Assembly: GCA_028224115.1 (NCBI GenBank)
Contig: JAOIVP010000005.1
Location: 1 to 34,246, forward strand
Direction: 5' to 3'
Source of the DNA: Candidatus Pelagibacter sp.
GTDB lineage: Bacteria > Pseudomonadota > Alphaproteobacteria > Pelagibacterales > Pelagibacteraceae
DNA: 34,246 bases
Both the position numbers and the translations under genes were made by a program. This document shows, piece by piece, positions 25,646-33,332 of this stretch (position 1 is its first letter; the number at the start of each line of letters is the position of its first letter). The notes beneath the pieces are model-generated. The model was not told the DNA's origin and searched no databases. It saw nothing but the letters and a program-made list of their open reading frames with translations.

Positions 25646-27179
25646 AAAGTTTTATATCACAACACCAATTTATTATCCTTCAGCTAAACCTCATATGGGT
25701 CATGCTTATTCAAGTATTATAGCAGATTTTTTTGCTAGATTTAAAAGAATGGATGGTTTTGATGTTCAATTTTTAACAGGAACAGATGAACATGGGTTAA
25801 AGATACAACGTTCTGCTGAAAAACAAAATATTGATCCTTTAGAATTTTGTAATCAAATTAGCCAAACATTTAGAGATCTCTCACAAACACTTAATTTAAC
25901 AAATACCGATTTTATTAGAACAACTGAAGATAGACATAAAAAAACAGTACAATATTTGTGGAATGAGCTTGAAAAAAATGATGATATTTATTTATCAAAA
26001 TACTCAGGTTGGTATTCAGTATCTGATGAAGCCTTTTACAATGAAGATGAAATAGAAGATATAGATGGTGTTAAAAGGTCTATTTCTTCTAAATCGCCAG
26101 TTGAATGGATAGAGGAAGAGTCGTATTTTTTCCGCTTATCTAAATGGGAAAAACCATTACTGGATTATTATGAGTCACATCCAAATTTTATTGCTCCCGA
26201 ATCTAGAAAAAATGAAGTTATCAGCTTTGTTAAAAGCGGATTAAAAGATCTATCTGTCAGTAGAAAAAGTTTTTCATGGGGTATAAAAGTACCTAACAAC
26301 AATGATCATGTTATTTATGTGTGGCTTGATGCATTAACAAATTATATTAGTGCATTAAATTATCCTGATACGGATAATGATTTGTTTAAAAATTTTTGGC
26401 CTGCATCAATACATTTAATTGGAAAAGACATTTTAAGATTTCACGCTGTATATTGGCCAGCTTTTCTATTAGCAGCCAAAATTAAACTACCATTGAAAGT
26501 TTACGGTCATGGTTGGATTCTTTCTGGGGATGAAAAAATGTCTAAATCAAAAGGAAATATTTTAGATCCAATTGAAATAATCAATGAATATGGTTTAGAT
26601 CCATTAAGATATTACTTAATCAAAGAGGTGTCTTTTGGAAATGATGGTAATATATCACAAGAAAGACTAGAGGACTGCATAAATAGCGATTTAGCTAATA
26701 ATTTTGGAAATTTATGTCAACGTGTTACAGCTTTTGCTATTAAAAATTGTAACAGCGAAGTTCCAAAAGATATAAAATTTGAGAAAGAGGATTTAAATAT
26801 TTTAGATAGATATAAAGACAACATATCTATTATCAGAGACAAAATTGACAACCAAGACATTAATTTTTACATAGATTTTATAATCAATTCTTTATTTGAG
26901 GCAAACAAATATTTTAATGATCAAGAACCTTGGAAAAAAAAAGATGATCTAACAAGATTAAATACAATAGTATACACAACTCTTGAGATAGTAAGAAAAA
27001 TTAGTTTTTTACTTTATCCAATAATTCCTCAGTCATCGGTTAAAGCTTTAAAAATATTTGACCTTATGGAAGAAGATATTAATTTAACTTCTATTGAAAA
27101 TAATGAATTTTTAGTAAAAGGAAAAAAAATAAATAAAATAGATATCCTTTTTATAAAGATAGATAAAAACAATGATTGA
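25638..27179 (+). CDS. metG: Methionyl-tRNA synthetase
   Basis: MetG charges initiator and elongator tRNA-Met (class I synthetase). The 513-residue protein has the HIGH motif as HMGH (19-22) in YYPSAKPHMGHAYSS and the KMSKS motif at residues 300-304. It also shows TGTDEHGLKIQRSAE, EWIEEESYFFRLSKWE, VWLDALTNYISAL and IGKDILRFHAVYWPAFL. The insert between the halves of the Rossmann fold lacks zinc cysteines, as I recall for other alphaproteobacterial MetG, and there is no C-terminal tRNA-binding EMAP-like domain. It overlaps holB and tatD by 8 bases each. Confidence 0.96.
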   Translation: MDKKFYITTPIYYPSAKPHMGHAYSSIIADFFARFKRMDGFDVQFLTGTDEHGLKIQRSAEKQNIDPLEFCNQISQTFRDLSQTLNLTNTDFIRTTEDRHKKTVQYLWNELEKNDDIYLSKYSGWYSVSDEAFYNEDEIEDIDGVKRSISSKSPVEWIEEESYFFRLSKWEKPLLDYYESHPNFIAPESRKNEVISFVKSGLKDLSVSRKSFSWGIKVPNNNDHVIYVWLDALTNYISALNYPDTDNDLFKNFWPASIHLIGKDILRFHAVYWPAFLLAAKIKLPLKVYGHGWILSGDEKMSKSKGNILDPIEIINEYGLDPLRYYLIKEVSFGNDGNISQERLEDCINSDLANNFGNLCQRVTAFAIKNCNSEVPKDIKFEKEDLNILDRYKDNISIIRDKIDNQDINFYIDFIINSLFEANKYFNDQEPWKKKDDLTRLNTIVYTTLEIVRKISFLLYPIIPQSSVKALKIFDLMEEDINLTSIENNEFLVKGKKINKIDILFIKIDKNND

Positions 27180-27933
27180 TTCACACTGCCATTTAGATCA
27201 TGAGACTTTATTAAGTGACTTGAGCAACGTAATAAAACGTTCAAAAGAAGTGGGAATTAAGAAACTATTAACAATTTCAACTTCATTTGAGAGTTTTGAT
27301 AAAATTAAAAAAATTATTCAAAAAGATCAAATGATATATGGAACAATTGGAATACATCCACATGAAACAACTGAGAATAAAATTACCTCAGATACAATAA
27401 TAAAAAATGTTAACTCAAATCCAAAAATTATTGGAATTGGAGAAACAGGTTTGGATTTTTATTATAATAATAGTGACAAAGATGACCAAATACTTAGCTT
27501 TAAAGAACATATAGAAGCCTCTATTAAAACAAATACCCCATTGATTATTCATTCTAGAGACGCCGAAGATGAAACTTTTAACATATTAAACAACTATAAT
27601 AATAAAAACTTAAAAATATTAATGCATTGTTTCACTGGTAGTAAAAATTTTGCAGAAAAACTTTTAACATTAAATGCTTATTTTTCTGCAAGTGGAATTG
27701 TAACTTTTAAAAATTCACTAGATTTACAAGATACATTTAATTTTTTGCCTTTGGATAAGATTTTAATAGAAACTGATAGTCCATTTTTAGCACCTGTACC
27801 TAATAGAGGTAAAAAAAATGAACCATCTTTTATTGATTATACTGCTCAAAAATTAGCTGACATAAAGAAAATTTCTAAATCTGATTTAATAAATTTTACT
27901 ACTAATAATTTTAATAAACTCTTTTTTAAATAA
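27172..27933 (+). CDS. tatD: TatD family metal-dependent DNase/hydrolase
   Basis: TatD proteins are TIM-barrel metal-dependent hydrolases with 3'-5' exonuclease activity linked to DNA repair and quality control; the name is historical. The 253-residue protein has the metal ligands of the family: HCH in MIDSHCHLDH, GIHPHE, the Glu in GIGETGLDFYY, IIHSRDAEDE, MHCFTGS and the Asp in ETDSPFLAPVPNRGKKNEP. The length is normal. It lies between metG (8-base overlap) and the metallo-hydrolase gene (5-base gap), a widely conserved order, and is far from the tatABC genes. Confidence 0.94.
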   Translation: MIDSHCHLDHETLLSDLSNVIKRSKEVGIKKLLTISTSFESFDKIKKIIQKDQMIYGTIGIHPHETTENKITSDTIIKNVNSNPKIIGIGETGLDFYYNNSDKDDQILSFKEHIEASIKTNTPLIIHSRDAEDETFNILNNYNNKNLKILMHCFTGSKNFAEKLLTLNAYFSASGIVTFKNSLDLQDTFNFLPLDKILIETDSPFLAPVPNRGKKNEPSFIDYTAQKLADIKKISKSDLINFTTNNFNKLFFK

Positions 27934-27938
27934 ATATT

Positions 27939-28709
27939 ATGAAATTTGTAATTCTTGGATGTGGAAGTTCAATGGGTGTTCCTCGCCCAGATGGATTCTT
28001 TGGAAATTGCGATCCTAAAAATAAAAAGAATTATAGAACAAGATGCTCTGCATTAATCAAAACAAATAATGAAAATATTTTAATTGATACATCTCCTGAT
28101 CTACGTCAACAATTGTTAAATCAAAGAATAAAGAAAATTGATAAAGTTCTATATTCTCATATGCACGCTGATCAAACTCATGGTATCAATGATTTGAGAT
28201 CTTTCTTTATAAAAAATAAAAAACCAATCAATGTTTTTGCAGATAAAATCACATCTAATTATCTAAAAGATACTTTTTCATATTGCTTTGATACCTATAA
28301 CCAAGAATATCCAGCAACACTCAGGTTAAATATTATTAATAAATATATATCTATTAAGAATAAAAAAAAAAATATCTTAATAAAACCTATTAAAGTTCTT
28401 CATGGCAATGTTCACTCTATATGTTTTATAATAGACAAAAAATTAGCCTATATAAGTGATGTAAGTAGAATATTTGAAAAAGATTATAAATATTTCAAAA
28501 ATCTAAAATATCTTATAATTGATTGTCTCTGGTATAAAAATCATCCATCGCATTTTAATTTAGAAAAATCTCTAGAAATGATAAAAAAATTTTCACCTAA
28601 AAAAGCTATATTAACAAATCTTCACACCGATATTGACTATAAGGAAATTAAGAAATATTTACCAAAAAACACTGAGCCAGCATATGATGGTTTAGCTGTT
28701 ACACTATAA
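27939..28709 (+). CDS. Metallo-beta-lactamase fold hydrolase (PhnP-like)
   Basis: A 256-residue MBL-fold metallo-hydrolase. The metal-binding motif HxHxDxxH is at residues 74-81 (HMHADQTH), preceded by LGCGSSMGVPR and LIDTSPDLRQQLL. Later metal-binding positions are probably VLHGN, YISDVSR and TNLHTDIDY. The family includes PhnP (cyclic ribose phosphate phosphodiesterase), but no phosphonate gene is nearby; a homologue downstream of tatD is common in alphaproteobacteria and its substrate is unknown to me. It converges with the glutathione peroxidase gene; the ends overlap by 6 bases. Confidence 0.9.
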   Translation: MKFVILGCGSSMGVPRPDGFFGNCDPKNKKNYRTRCSALIKTNNENILIDTSPDLRQQLLNQRIKKIDKVLYSHMHADQTHGINDLRSFFIKNKKPINVFADKITSNYLKDTFSYCFDTYNQEYPATLRLNIINKYISIKNKKKNILIKPIKVLHGNVHSICFIIDKKLAYISDVSRIFEKDYKYFKNLKYLIIDCLWYKNHPSHFNLEKSLEMIKKFSPKKAILTNLHTDIDYKEIKKYLPKNTEPAYDGLAVTL

Positions 28710-29255
28710 AATTTCCTTTAGTTTTTTTAAAATTTTTTTAGACATTGGTGCAGTAAAAGAAGCAAATGTATCAGCAATTTTACCTTCTTTATTTATTAAA
28801 ATTTTATGAAAATTCCATTTTGGAACTGTGGATTTTCCATATGTATTCTTCGCCCATAAGAATATTGGATGAGCATTATCTCCTTTAACATCATACTTAC
28901 TAGTAATTGGAAAGGTAATATTGAAATTAGTTTCACAAAAATTTTTAATTTCAGTTTCTGTTCCTGGTTCTTGTCCACCAAATTGATTGCTAGGAACACC
29001 AATTACAACTAGTCCTTTATCTTTATAATCATCATATAGTTTTTGAAGGCCATCATATTGTTTTGTAAACCCACATTTGCTAGCAACATTTACCAAGAGT
29101 ATTGTTTTGTTTTCAAAAATCGAAAGATCTAATTCCTCACCATTGATTGAGTTTATTTTAAAATCAAAAAAAATTTTAGGATTATCTGACATAGTTTTAT
29201 TAAAAAAAGAGAACATCATCAATAATACATAAATTGCTATTTTTTTGTTAAACAT
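28704..29255 (-). CDS. Glutathione peroxidase family protein with N-terminal signal
   Basis: These thiol peroxidases reduce hydrogen peroxide or lipid hydroperoxides using glutathione or thioredoxin. The 183-residue protein has peroxidatic Cys61 in VNVASKCGFTKQYDGLQ, the Gln in GVPSNQFGGQEPG and the Trp in KWNFHKIL, i.e. the catalytic Cys-Gln-Trp set. The first ~22 residues (KKIAIYVLLMMFSFFNK) form a hydrophobic stretch that most family members lack, suggesting export or membrane anchoring. No clear lipobox is seen. The gene starts directly after the nhaA stop and is probably cotranscribed with it. Confidence 0.92.
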   Translation of the reverse strand: MFNKKIAIYVLLMMFSFFNKTMSDNPKIFFDFKINSINGEELDLSIFENKTILLVNVASKCGFTKQYDGLQKLYDDYKDKGLVVIGVPSNQFGGQEPGTETEIKNFCETNFNITFPITSKYDVKGDNAHPIFLWAKNTYGKSTVPKWNFHKILINKEGKIADTFASFTAPMSKKILKKLKEIL

Positions 29256-30428
29256 TTATTTTTTTGATGACATTAATAAGATTACATATCCAAAAACTGT
29301 AGAAAATAAAGATCCTGTTAACACACCAATTTTAACACCATCTATATACTGGGTATTTTCTACAAAAGCTAAATTACCAACAAATAAACTCATCGTAAAA
29401 CCAATACCTGTTAAAATAGAAACACCATATAAACTTAACCAATTAGAATTATTTGGCGCTTCTGCAAACTTTAATTTAATTGAAATATAAGAAAAGAATA
29501 AAACTCCAATTTGCTTACCAAAAAATAGTCCACATAAAATTCCAAGTGGCACTGGTGCCATAAGACTAGATAATGACAAACCTTCTAAGTTAACTCCTGC
29601 ATTTGCAAATGCAAAAAGTGGCATGATCATAAAAGCAACATATGGTGAAATTGCATGTTCTATTTTTTCAAGTAATGAAAAATCTCTATCTTTTTTTCTA
29701 TGAGGAATAGTTGATGCCAATAAAACACCTGCTATCGTAGCATGAATTCCTGATTTATAAGTAAAAAACCACATGAACAAACCAACAATCAAATATGGAA
29801 TAAATATTTTTACTGAAAATTTATTTAGAATTAAAAGCAAAATATAGCTTAATAAAATAAGACTAAGATATGGAATACTCAAATCTCCAGAATAAAAGAA
29901 AGCAATAATTAAAATTGCACCAAGATCGTCAATTATTGCTAAAGCAGTTAAAAAAACTTTTAAAGAAATTGGAACTCTAGATCCTAAAAGCGATAAAATA
30001 CCTAATGAGAATGCAATATCTGTAGCTGAGGGTATTGCCCAACCATTCATAGTTTCCGAATTTCCCCAATTAATGAAAACATAAAAAAGAGCAGGTACCA
30101 ACATTCCTCCAACAGCAGCAATGATTGGAAGTAGAGCTTGTTTAATATTAGAAAGCTCTCCTTGAATAAATTCTCTTTTGATTTCTAAAGTAACAAAAAA
30201 GAAAAAAATTGCCATTAACGCATCATTAATCCAATGATGGACACTTAACTTTAATCCAAATTCGTTAATACCAATAAATAAATATTTTTCTAAACTATGA
30301 AAATACAAATCACTAAAATCACTATTGCTTATTAATAGAGCTAATATTGCAGCAATTAATAAAATTAAACCACTAGCAGCCTCAAGTTTAAAAAACCATT
30401 TAAAAGGTTTGGATAAATAATTAATCAT
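29256..30428 (-). CDS. nhaA: Na+/H+ antiporter NhaA
   Basis: NhaA exchanges cytoplasmic sodium for protons, controlling sodium and pH, which fits a marine cell. The 390-residue protein has about eleven to twelve hydrophobic helices. The motifs include HHWINDALMAIFFFFVTLEIKRE, WAIPSATDIAFSLGILSLLG (Asp in the unwound helix) and the double Asp of AIIDDLGAILII, the ion-binding pair, followed by FANAGV and TGIGFTMSLFVGNLAF. The length is normal. The zinc-ribbon gene ends 6 bases upstream and the glutathione peroxidase gene starts immediately downstream. Confidence 0.96.
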   Translation of the reverse strand: MINYLSKPFKWFFKLEAASGLILLIAAILALLISNSDFSDLYFHSLEKYLFIGINEFGLKLSVHHWINDALMAIFFFFVTLEIKREFIQGELSNIKQALLPIIAAVGGMLVPALFYVFINWGNSETMNGWAIPSATDIAFSLGILSLLGSRVPISLKVFLTALAIIDDLGAILIIAFFYSGDLSIPYLSLILLSYILLLILNKFSVKIFIPYLIVGLFMWFFTYKSGIHATIAGVLLASTIPHRKKDRDFSLLEKIEHAISPYVAFMIMPLFAFANAGVNLEGLSLSSLMAPVPLGILCGLFFGKQIGVLFFSYISIKLKFAEAPNNSNWLSLYGVSILTGIGFTMSLFVGNLAFVENTQYIDGVKIGVLTGSLFSTVFGYVILLMSSKK

Positions 30429-30434
30429 AAAAAA

Positions 30435-30932
30435 TTAATAAAGGTCTATAATAAAAAGTTTTATATCTTTCAACATCTCAATTAGGCTAAATAACAAAAT
30501 TTCTAAACCTGGAAAAATGTTAATTAAAGGTATTTTTAGAGTATCGATTAGAATTATTAATGTCACAAAAGATATGATGAAAACAATTATATAAGAAAAA
30601 AATCTACCACTGGTATTTTTTATTTTATTCTTATTAGGGATTTTTTTGTCGGTAATTTTGTCTAAATCTTTTTGGTCTTCAGTGTCAATTTTATTATGAG
30701 ATGAAGATTTTTTTAATTCATTTGTTCGCTCTATTTTTTTATTAACAATTTCTGATTTGTCTTTATTATCAATAACATCTTCTTTTAAAGATAATGGCTC
30801 TAAATTTTCATCCTCTGTTTTATAAAACCAGATATGATCACAAGAACCACACTTCAAATCTCGCCCCTCAAAAGGAATTAAAGATCTATTAATTTTAAAC
30901 CGCTTATTGCAATTAGGGCAGTTAATAATCAT
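30435..30932 (-). CDS. Zinc-ribbon (MJ0042-type) membrane protein
   Basis: A 165-residue protein whose N terminus is a zinc ribbon: CPNC (Cys5, Cys8) and CGSC (Cys28, Cys31), with KRFKI and IWFY typical of MJ0042/DUF3426-like proteins of proteobacteria. A lysine- and aspartate-rich disordered linker (about residues 40-105) follows, then one strong membrane helix (about 110-133) and a second hydrophobic, possibly amphipathic segment. Function is unknown; the topology suggests a cytosolic zinc ribbon tethered to the inner membrane. It heads the minus-strand group zinc-ribbon, nhaA, glutathione peroxidase and faces away from tRNA-Pro. Confidence 0.82.
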   Translation of the reverse strand: MIINCPNCNKRFKINRSLIPFEGRDLKCGSCDHIWFYKTEDENLEPLSLKEDVIDNKDKSEIVNKKIERTNELKKSSSHNKIDTEDQKDLDKITDKKIPNKNKIKNTSGRFFSYIIVFIISFVTLIILIDTLKIPLINIFPGLEILLFSLIEMLKDIKLFIIDLY

Positions 30933-30988
30933 GTTTATTTATATATCAGATTTTTAATAAATTTCTTTTATTTTTGGTCTATTTATAC

Positions 30989-31017
30989 TTTGAAAAAATC
31001 TATATCTACTGTATTAG
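30989..31017 (+). promoter_or_regulatory. Promoter of tRNA-Pro and the downstream mRNA genes
   Basis: TTTGAAAAAAT (30989-30999), nine bases, then CTGTAT (31009-31014) followed by TAG. This gives -35 TTGAAA (30990-30995), a 16-base spacer and -10 TATTAG (31012-31017). Transcription would start at or just before the tRNA 5' end at 31026. The block matches the one in front of tRNA-Lys (16141-16166) base for base outside the N9 spacer. Confidence 0.5.
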
Positions 31018-31025
31018 TACCTCAT

Positions 31026-31102
<77 letters not shown>

Positions 31103-31107
31103 TCATT

Positions 31108-31389
31108 ATGAATAAAGCTATAATCTATATACCAAATAAAAATCCAATGCAGTCAGGGACTGCAAAAAAAGATAAATGGATTTTAGAATTTAAAACTAAA
31201 GATCCAACTAAAAATCCTTTAATGGGTTGGGAAAGTTCTTCAGACACATTAACTGAATTAAAATTAGAATTTTCCTCAAAAGAATTAGCAATCAATTACG
31301 CAAAAAAGAAAAAAATAGATTTTGAGATAATTGAGCCCAAAAAAAGAAAAATTGTTAAAAAATCATATGCAGATAATTTTTTAAAATAG
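31108..31389 (+). CDS. NDUFS4-like accessory subunit of respiratory complex I
   Basis: This family (ETC complex I conserved region) is an accessory subunit of NADH:ubiquinone oxidoreductase found in alphaproteobacteria and mitochondria (NDUFS4, 18 kDa). The 93-residue protein matches throughout: AIIYIPNKNPMQSGTAKKDK, WILEFKTKDP, NPLMGWESSSDTL, LEFSSKELAINYAKKKKIDF and a basic C-terminal tail. The length is normal for bacterial members. It lies 5 bases after tRNA-Pro and 3 bases before the SbmA-like gene. No other complex I gene is in the window, which is usual for this subunit. Confidence 0.92.
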   Translation: MNKAIIYIPNKNPMQSGTAKKDKWILEFKTKDPTKNPLMGWESSSDTLTELKLEFSSKELAINYAKKKKIDFEIIEPKKRKIVKKSYADNFLK

Positions 31390-31392
31390 ACG

Positions 31393-32385
31393 ATGTTCAG
31401 ATTCTTTAAATTAAAAAAATGGTTTTTATGGTCTTGGTTAGGATCGATAATAATTTTAACATCACTATGGGTTCAAGTTAAAATTGATGTAAAAATAAAT
31501 GAATGGTTTGGTGTTTTTTATGACATGATTCAAAAAGCTTTAGCTAAACCAAATGCAATAACAATTGAAGAATATTGGTCTAGTCTAGCATCTTTTATTA
31601 CATTAGCAGGAATGTATATTGCTCTTTATGTAGTTATAAGTTTTTTTACAGCTCATTATTTATTTAGATGGAGAACGGCAATGGTAGAATGGTACCATAG
31701 TGTCTATGATAAAGCAGGAAAAATTGAAGGTGCTTCTCAAAGAGTTCAAGAAGATACAATAAAATTTACTCGTATTATGGAAAGTCTTGGCACAAGCTTT
31801 ATTGAGTCTGTTATGGTCTTGTTTCAATTTACGCCTATATTGTTAGGATTATCAATCGGAATACCAATTTTCTTTTTTGGAGAGTGGCAATATGGATTAA
31901 TAACAGGTGCTTTACTTTGGACTATTGGCGGTACAATTTTTTTAATAGGATTGGGTTGGTTGCTAAGATTAGTTGGTGTTGAATACGATCTTCAAAAAAA
32001 AGAAGCAGCATATAGAAAAATTTTAGTCATTGCAGAAGATGATTTTAATGTTCGACCAAAAACAATTAATGAATTATTTTTAGATGTACGATCAATTCAT
32101 TTTTTAAGTTATATTCGTTATTTATATTTTAATGTCGGTAGAATGGCTTATTTACAAGCAAATGTATTATCTGCCTATGTATTTTTAGCACCTGCTATTG
32201 TTGCTGGTGTAGTCACATTAGGTGTAATGCAGCAAATTATTAGAGCTTTTGGTAGAGTAGAGGGTTCTATGCAATATCTTTTAAAAGCATGGCCAACAAT
32301 AATTGAATTAGCAAGTGTTTATAAAAGGTTAAGAGAATTTGAGTCCCAAATAAATGATAAAGAAATAATTGATGAAAAAATTTAA
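31393..32385 (+). CDS. SbmA/BacA family peptide transporter, N-terminally short
   Basis: SbmA/BacA proteins are proton-driven inner-membrane importers of antimicrobial peptides and other non-protein molecules. The 330-residue protein follows E. coli SbmA (as I recall it, about 406 residues) over nearly its whole length: VKINEWFGVFYDMIQKAL, HYLFRWRTAMVEWYHSV, IEGASQRVQEDTIKFTRIME, EAAYRKILVIAEDD, YLYFNVGRMAYLQ, APAIVAGVVTLGVMQQI and the end KAWPTIIELASVYKRLREFE. It starts at the SbmA position near residue 80, so about two N-terminal membrane helices are missing. There is no ATP-binding domain. It lies 3 bases after the NDUFS4-like gene, leaving no room for a longer start, and overlaps glpX by 1 base. 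Confidence 0.85.
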   Translation: MFRFFKLKKWFLWSWLGSIIILTSLWVQVKIDVKINEWFGVFYDMIQKALAKPNAITIEEYWSSLASFITLAGMYIALYVVISFFTAHYLFRWRTAMVEWYHSVYDKAGKIEGASQRVQEDTIKFTRIMESLGTSFIESVMVLFQFTPILLGLSIGIPIFFFGEWQYGLITGALLWTIGGTIFLIGLGWLLRLVGVEYDLQKKEAAYRKILVIAEDDFNVRPKTINELFLDVRSIHFLSYIRYLYFNVGRMAYLQANVLSAYVFLAPAIVAGVVTLGVMQQIIRAFGRVEGSMQYLLKAWPTIIELASVYKRLREFESQINDKEIIDEKI

Positions 32386-33332
32386 TGGCAATTGATAAAA
32401 AATTTATTAATCAATTTGCCAGTGTTACTCAAAAAGCAGCTTTAGCTTCTTCATATTTTATAGGAAAAAAAGATAAGATAGCAGCAGATAAAGCTGCCGT
32501 TGACTCTATGAGATCTGAATTAAATAAAATTGATATGAATGGTCAAGTTGTAATTGGAGAGGGGACACTTGATGAAGCTCCTTTACTTTATACTGGAGAA
32601 TTTTTAGGAACAAAAAAAGGTCCAGACTTTGATATTGCAGTTGATCCAGTGGAGGGAACAAACTTTGTTGCAAATAATTTGCCTGGGGGTATTGCAGTTT
32701 TAGCGATAGGAGAAAAAGGTGATTTATTTAATGCACCCGAAACCTATATGAATAAAATAGCTACTGGAAAAATTGATAAAGGTTTGATTGATTTAGATTT
32801 TCCTTTGGAAAAAAATATTAAAAATTTATCAGAATTTAAAAATAAAGATTTTTCTTCAATTACAGTTTGTGTTTTAGATAGACCAAGACACAAAAAAATT
32901 ATTAATAAGCTCAAAGATTTAGGTGTAAACATTAAACTTATTACAGATGGTGATGTACTTGGTGCATTATATGTTTCTGATCCAAAGTATAATGTTGATA
33001 TGTTTTTAGGTATTGGTGGTGGTCCTGAAGGAGTTTTGGCAGCATGTGCGCTTGATGCATATAATTGTCACTTTCAAGGTAGATTTATTTTTGATAATGA
33101 AAAAGACATAGCTGAAGCAAAATTAATGGGTATAACCGATTTATACAAAAAATATGAACTTAACGAAATTGTAAAAGGCGACTCTATTTTTTGTGCATCA
33201 GGAATCACCACAAGTGAAGTTTTAAATGGTATTATTATTAAAGGAGACAAATTTTTAAGCGAAACCTTGGTTACACAAAAAAATACTAATTTTAAAGAAA
33301 TTATTAAAAGTATTAATCTAATAAATGAATGA
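32385..33332 (+). CDS. glpX: Fructose-1,6-bisphosphatase class II
   Basis: GlpX dephosphorylates fructose-1,6-bisphosphate in gluconeogenesis (and sedoheptulose-1,7-bisphosphate in some organisms). The 315-residue protein has the family's metal and substrate motifs: VVIGEGTLDEAPLLYTGE (around Glu59), the Asp87 motif DPVEGTNF, VCVLDRPRHKKII, ITDGDVLGALY and MFLGIGGGPEGVLAACAL. The length is normal. It overlaps the SbmA-like gene by 1 base and recJ by 4 bases (ATGA); glpX-recJ is a standard alphaproteobacterial pair. Confidence 0.95.
   Translation: MAIDKKFINQFASVTQKAALASSYFIGKKDKIAADKAAVDSMRSELNKIDMNGQVVIGEGTLDEAPLLYTGEFLGTKKGPDFDIAVDPVEGTNFVANNLPGGIAVLAIGEKGDLFNAPETYMNKIATGKIDKGLIDLDFPLEKNIKNLSEFKNKDFSSITVCVLDRPRHKKIINKLKDLGVNIKLITDGDVLGALYVSDPKYNVDMFLGIGGGPEGVLAACALDAYNCHFQGRFIFDNEKDIAEAKLMGITDLYKKYELNEIVKGDSIFCASGITTSEVLNGIIIKGDKFLSETLVTQKNTNFKEIIKSINLINE

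Noticed and set aside
29245..29490. Plus-strand 81-residue frame inside nhaA
   Set aside because: It is antisense to the conserved C-terminal helices of NhaA.
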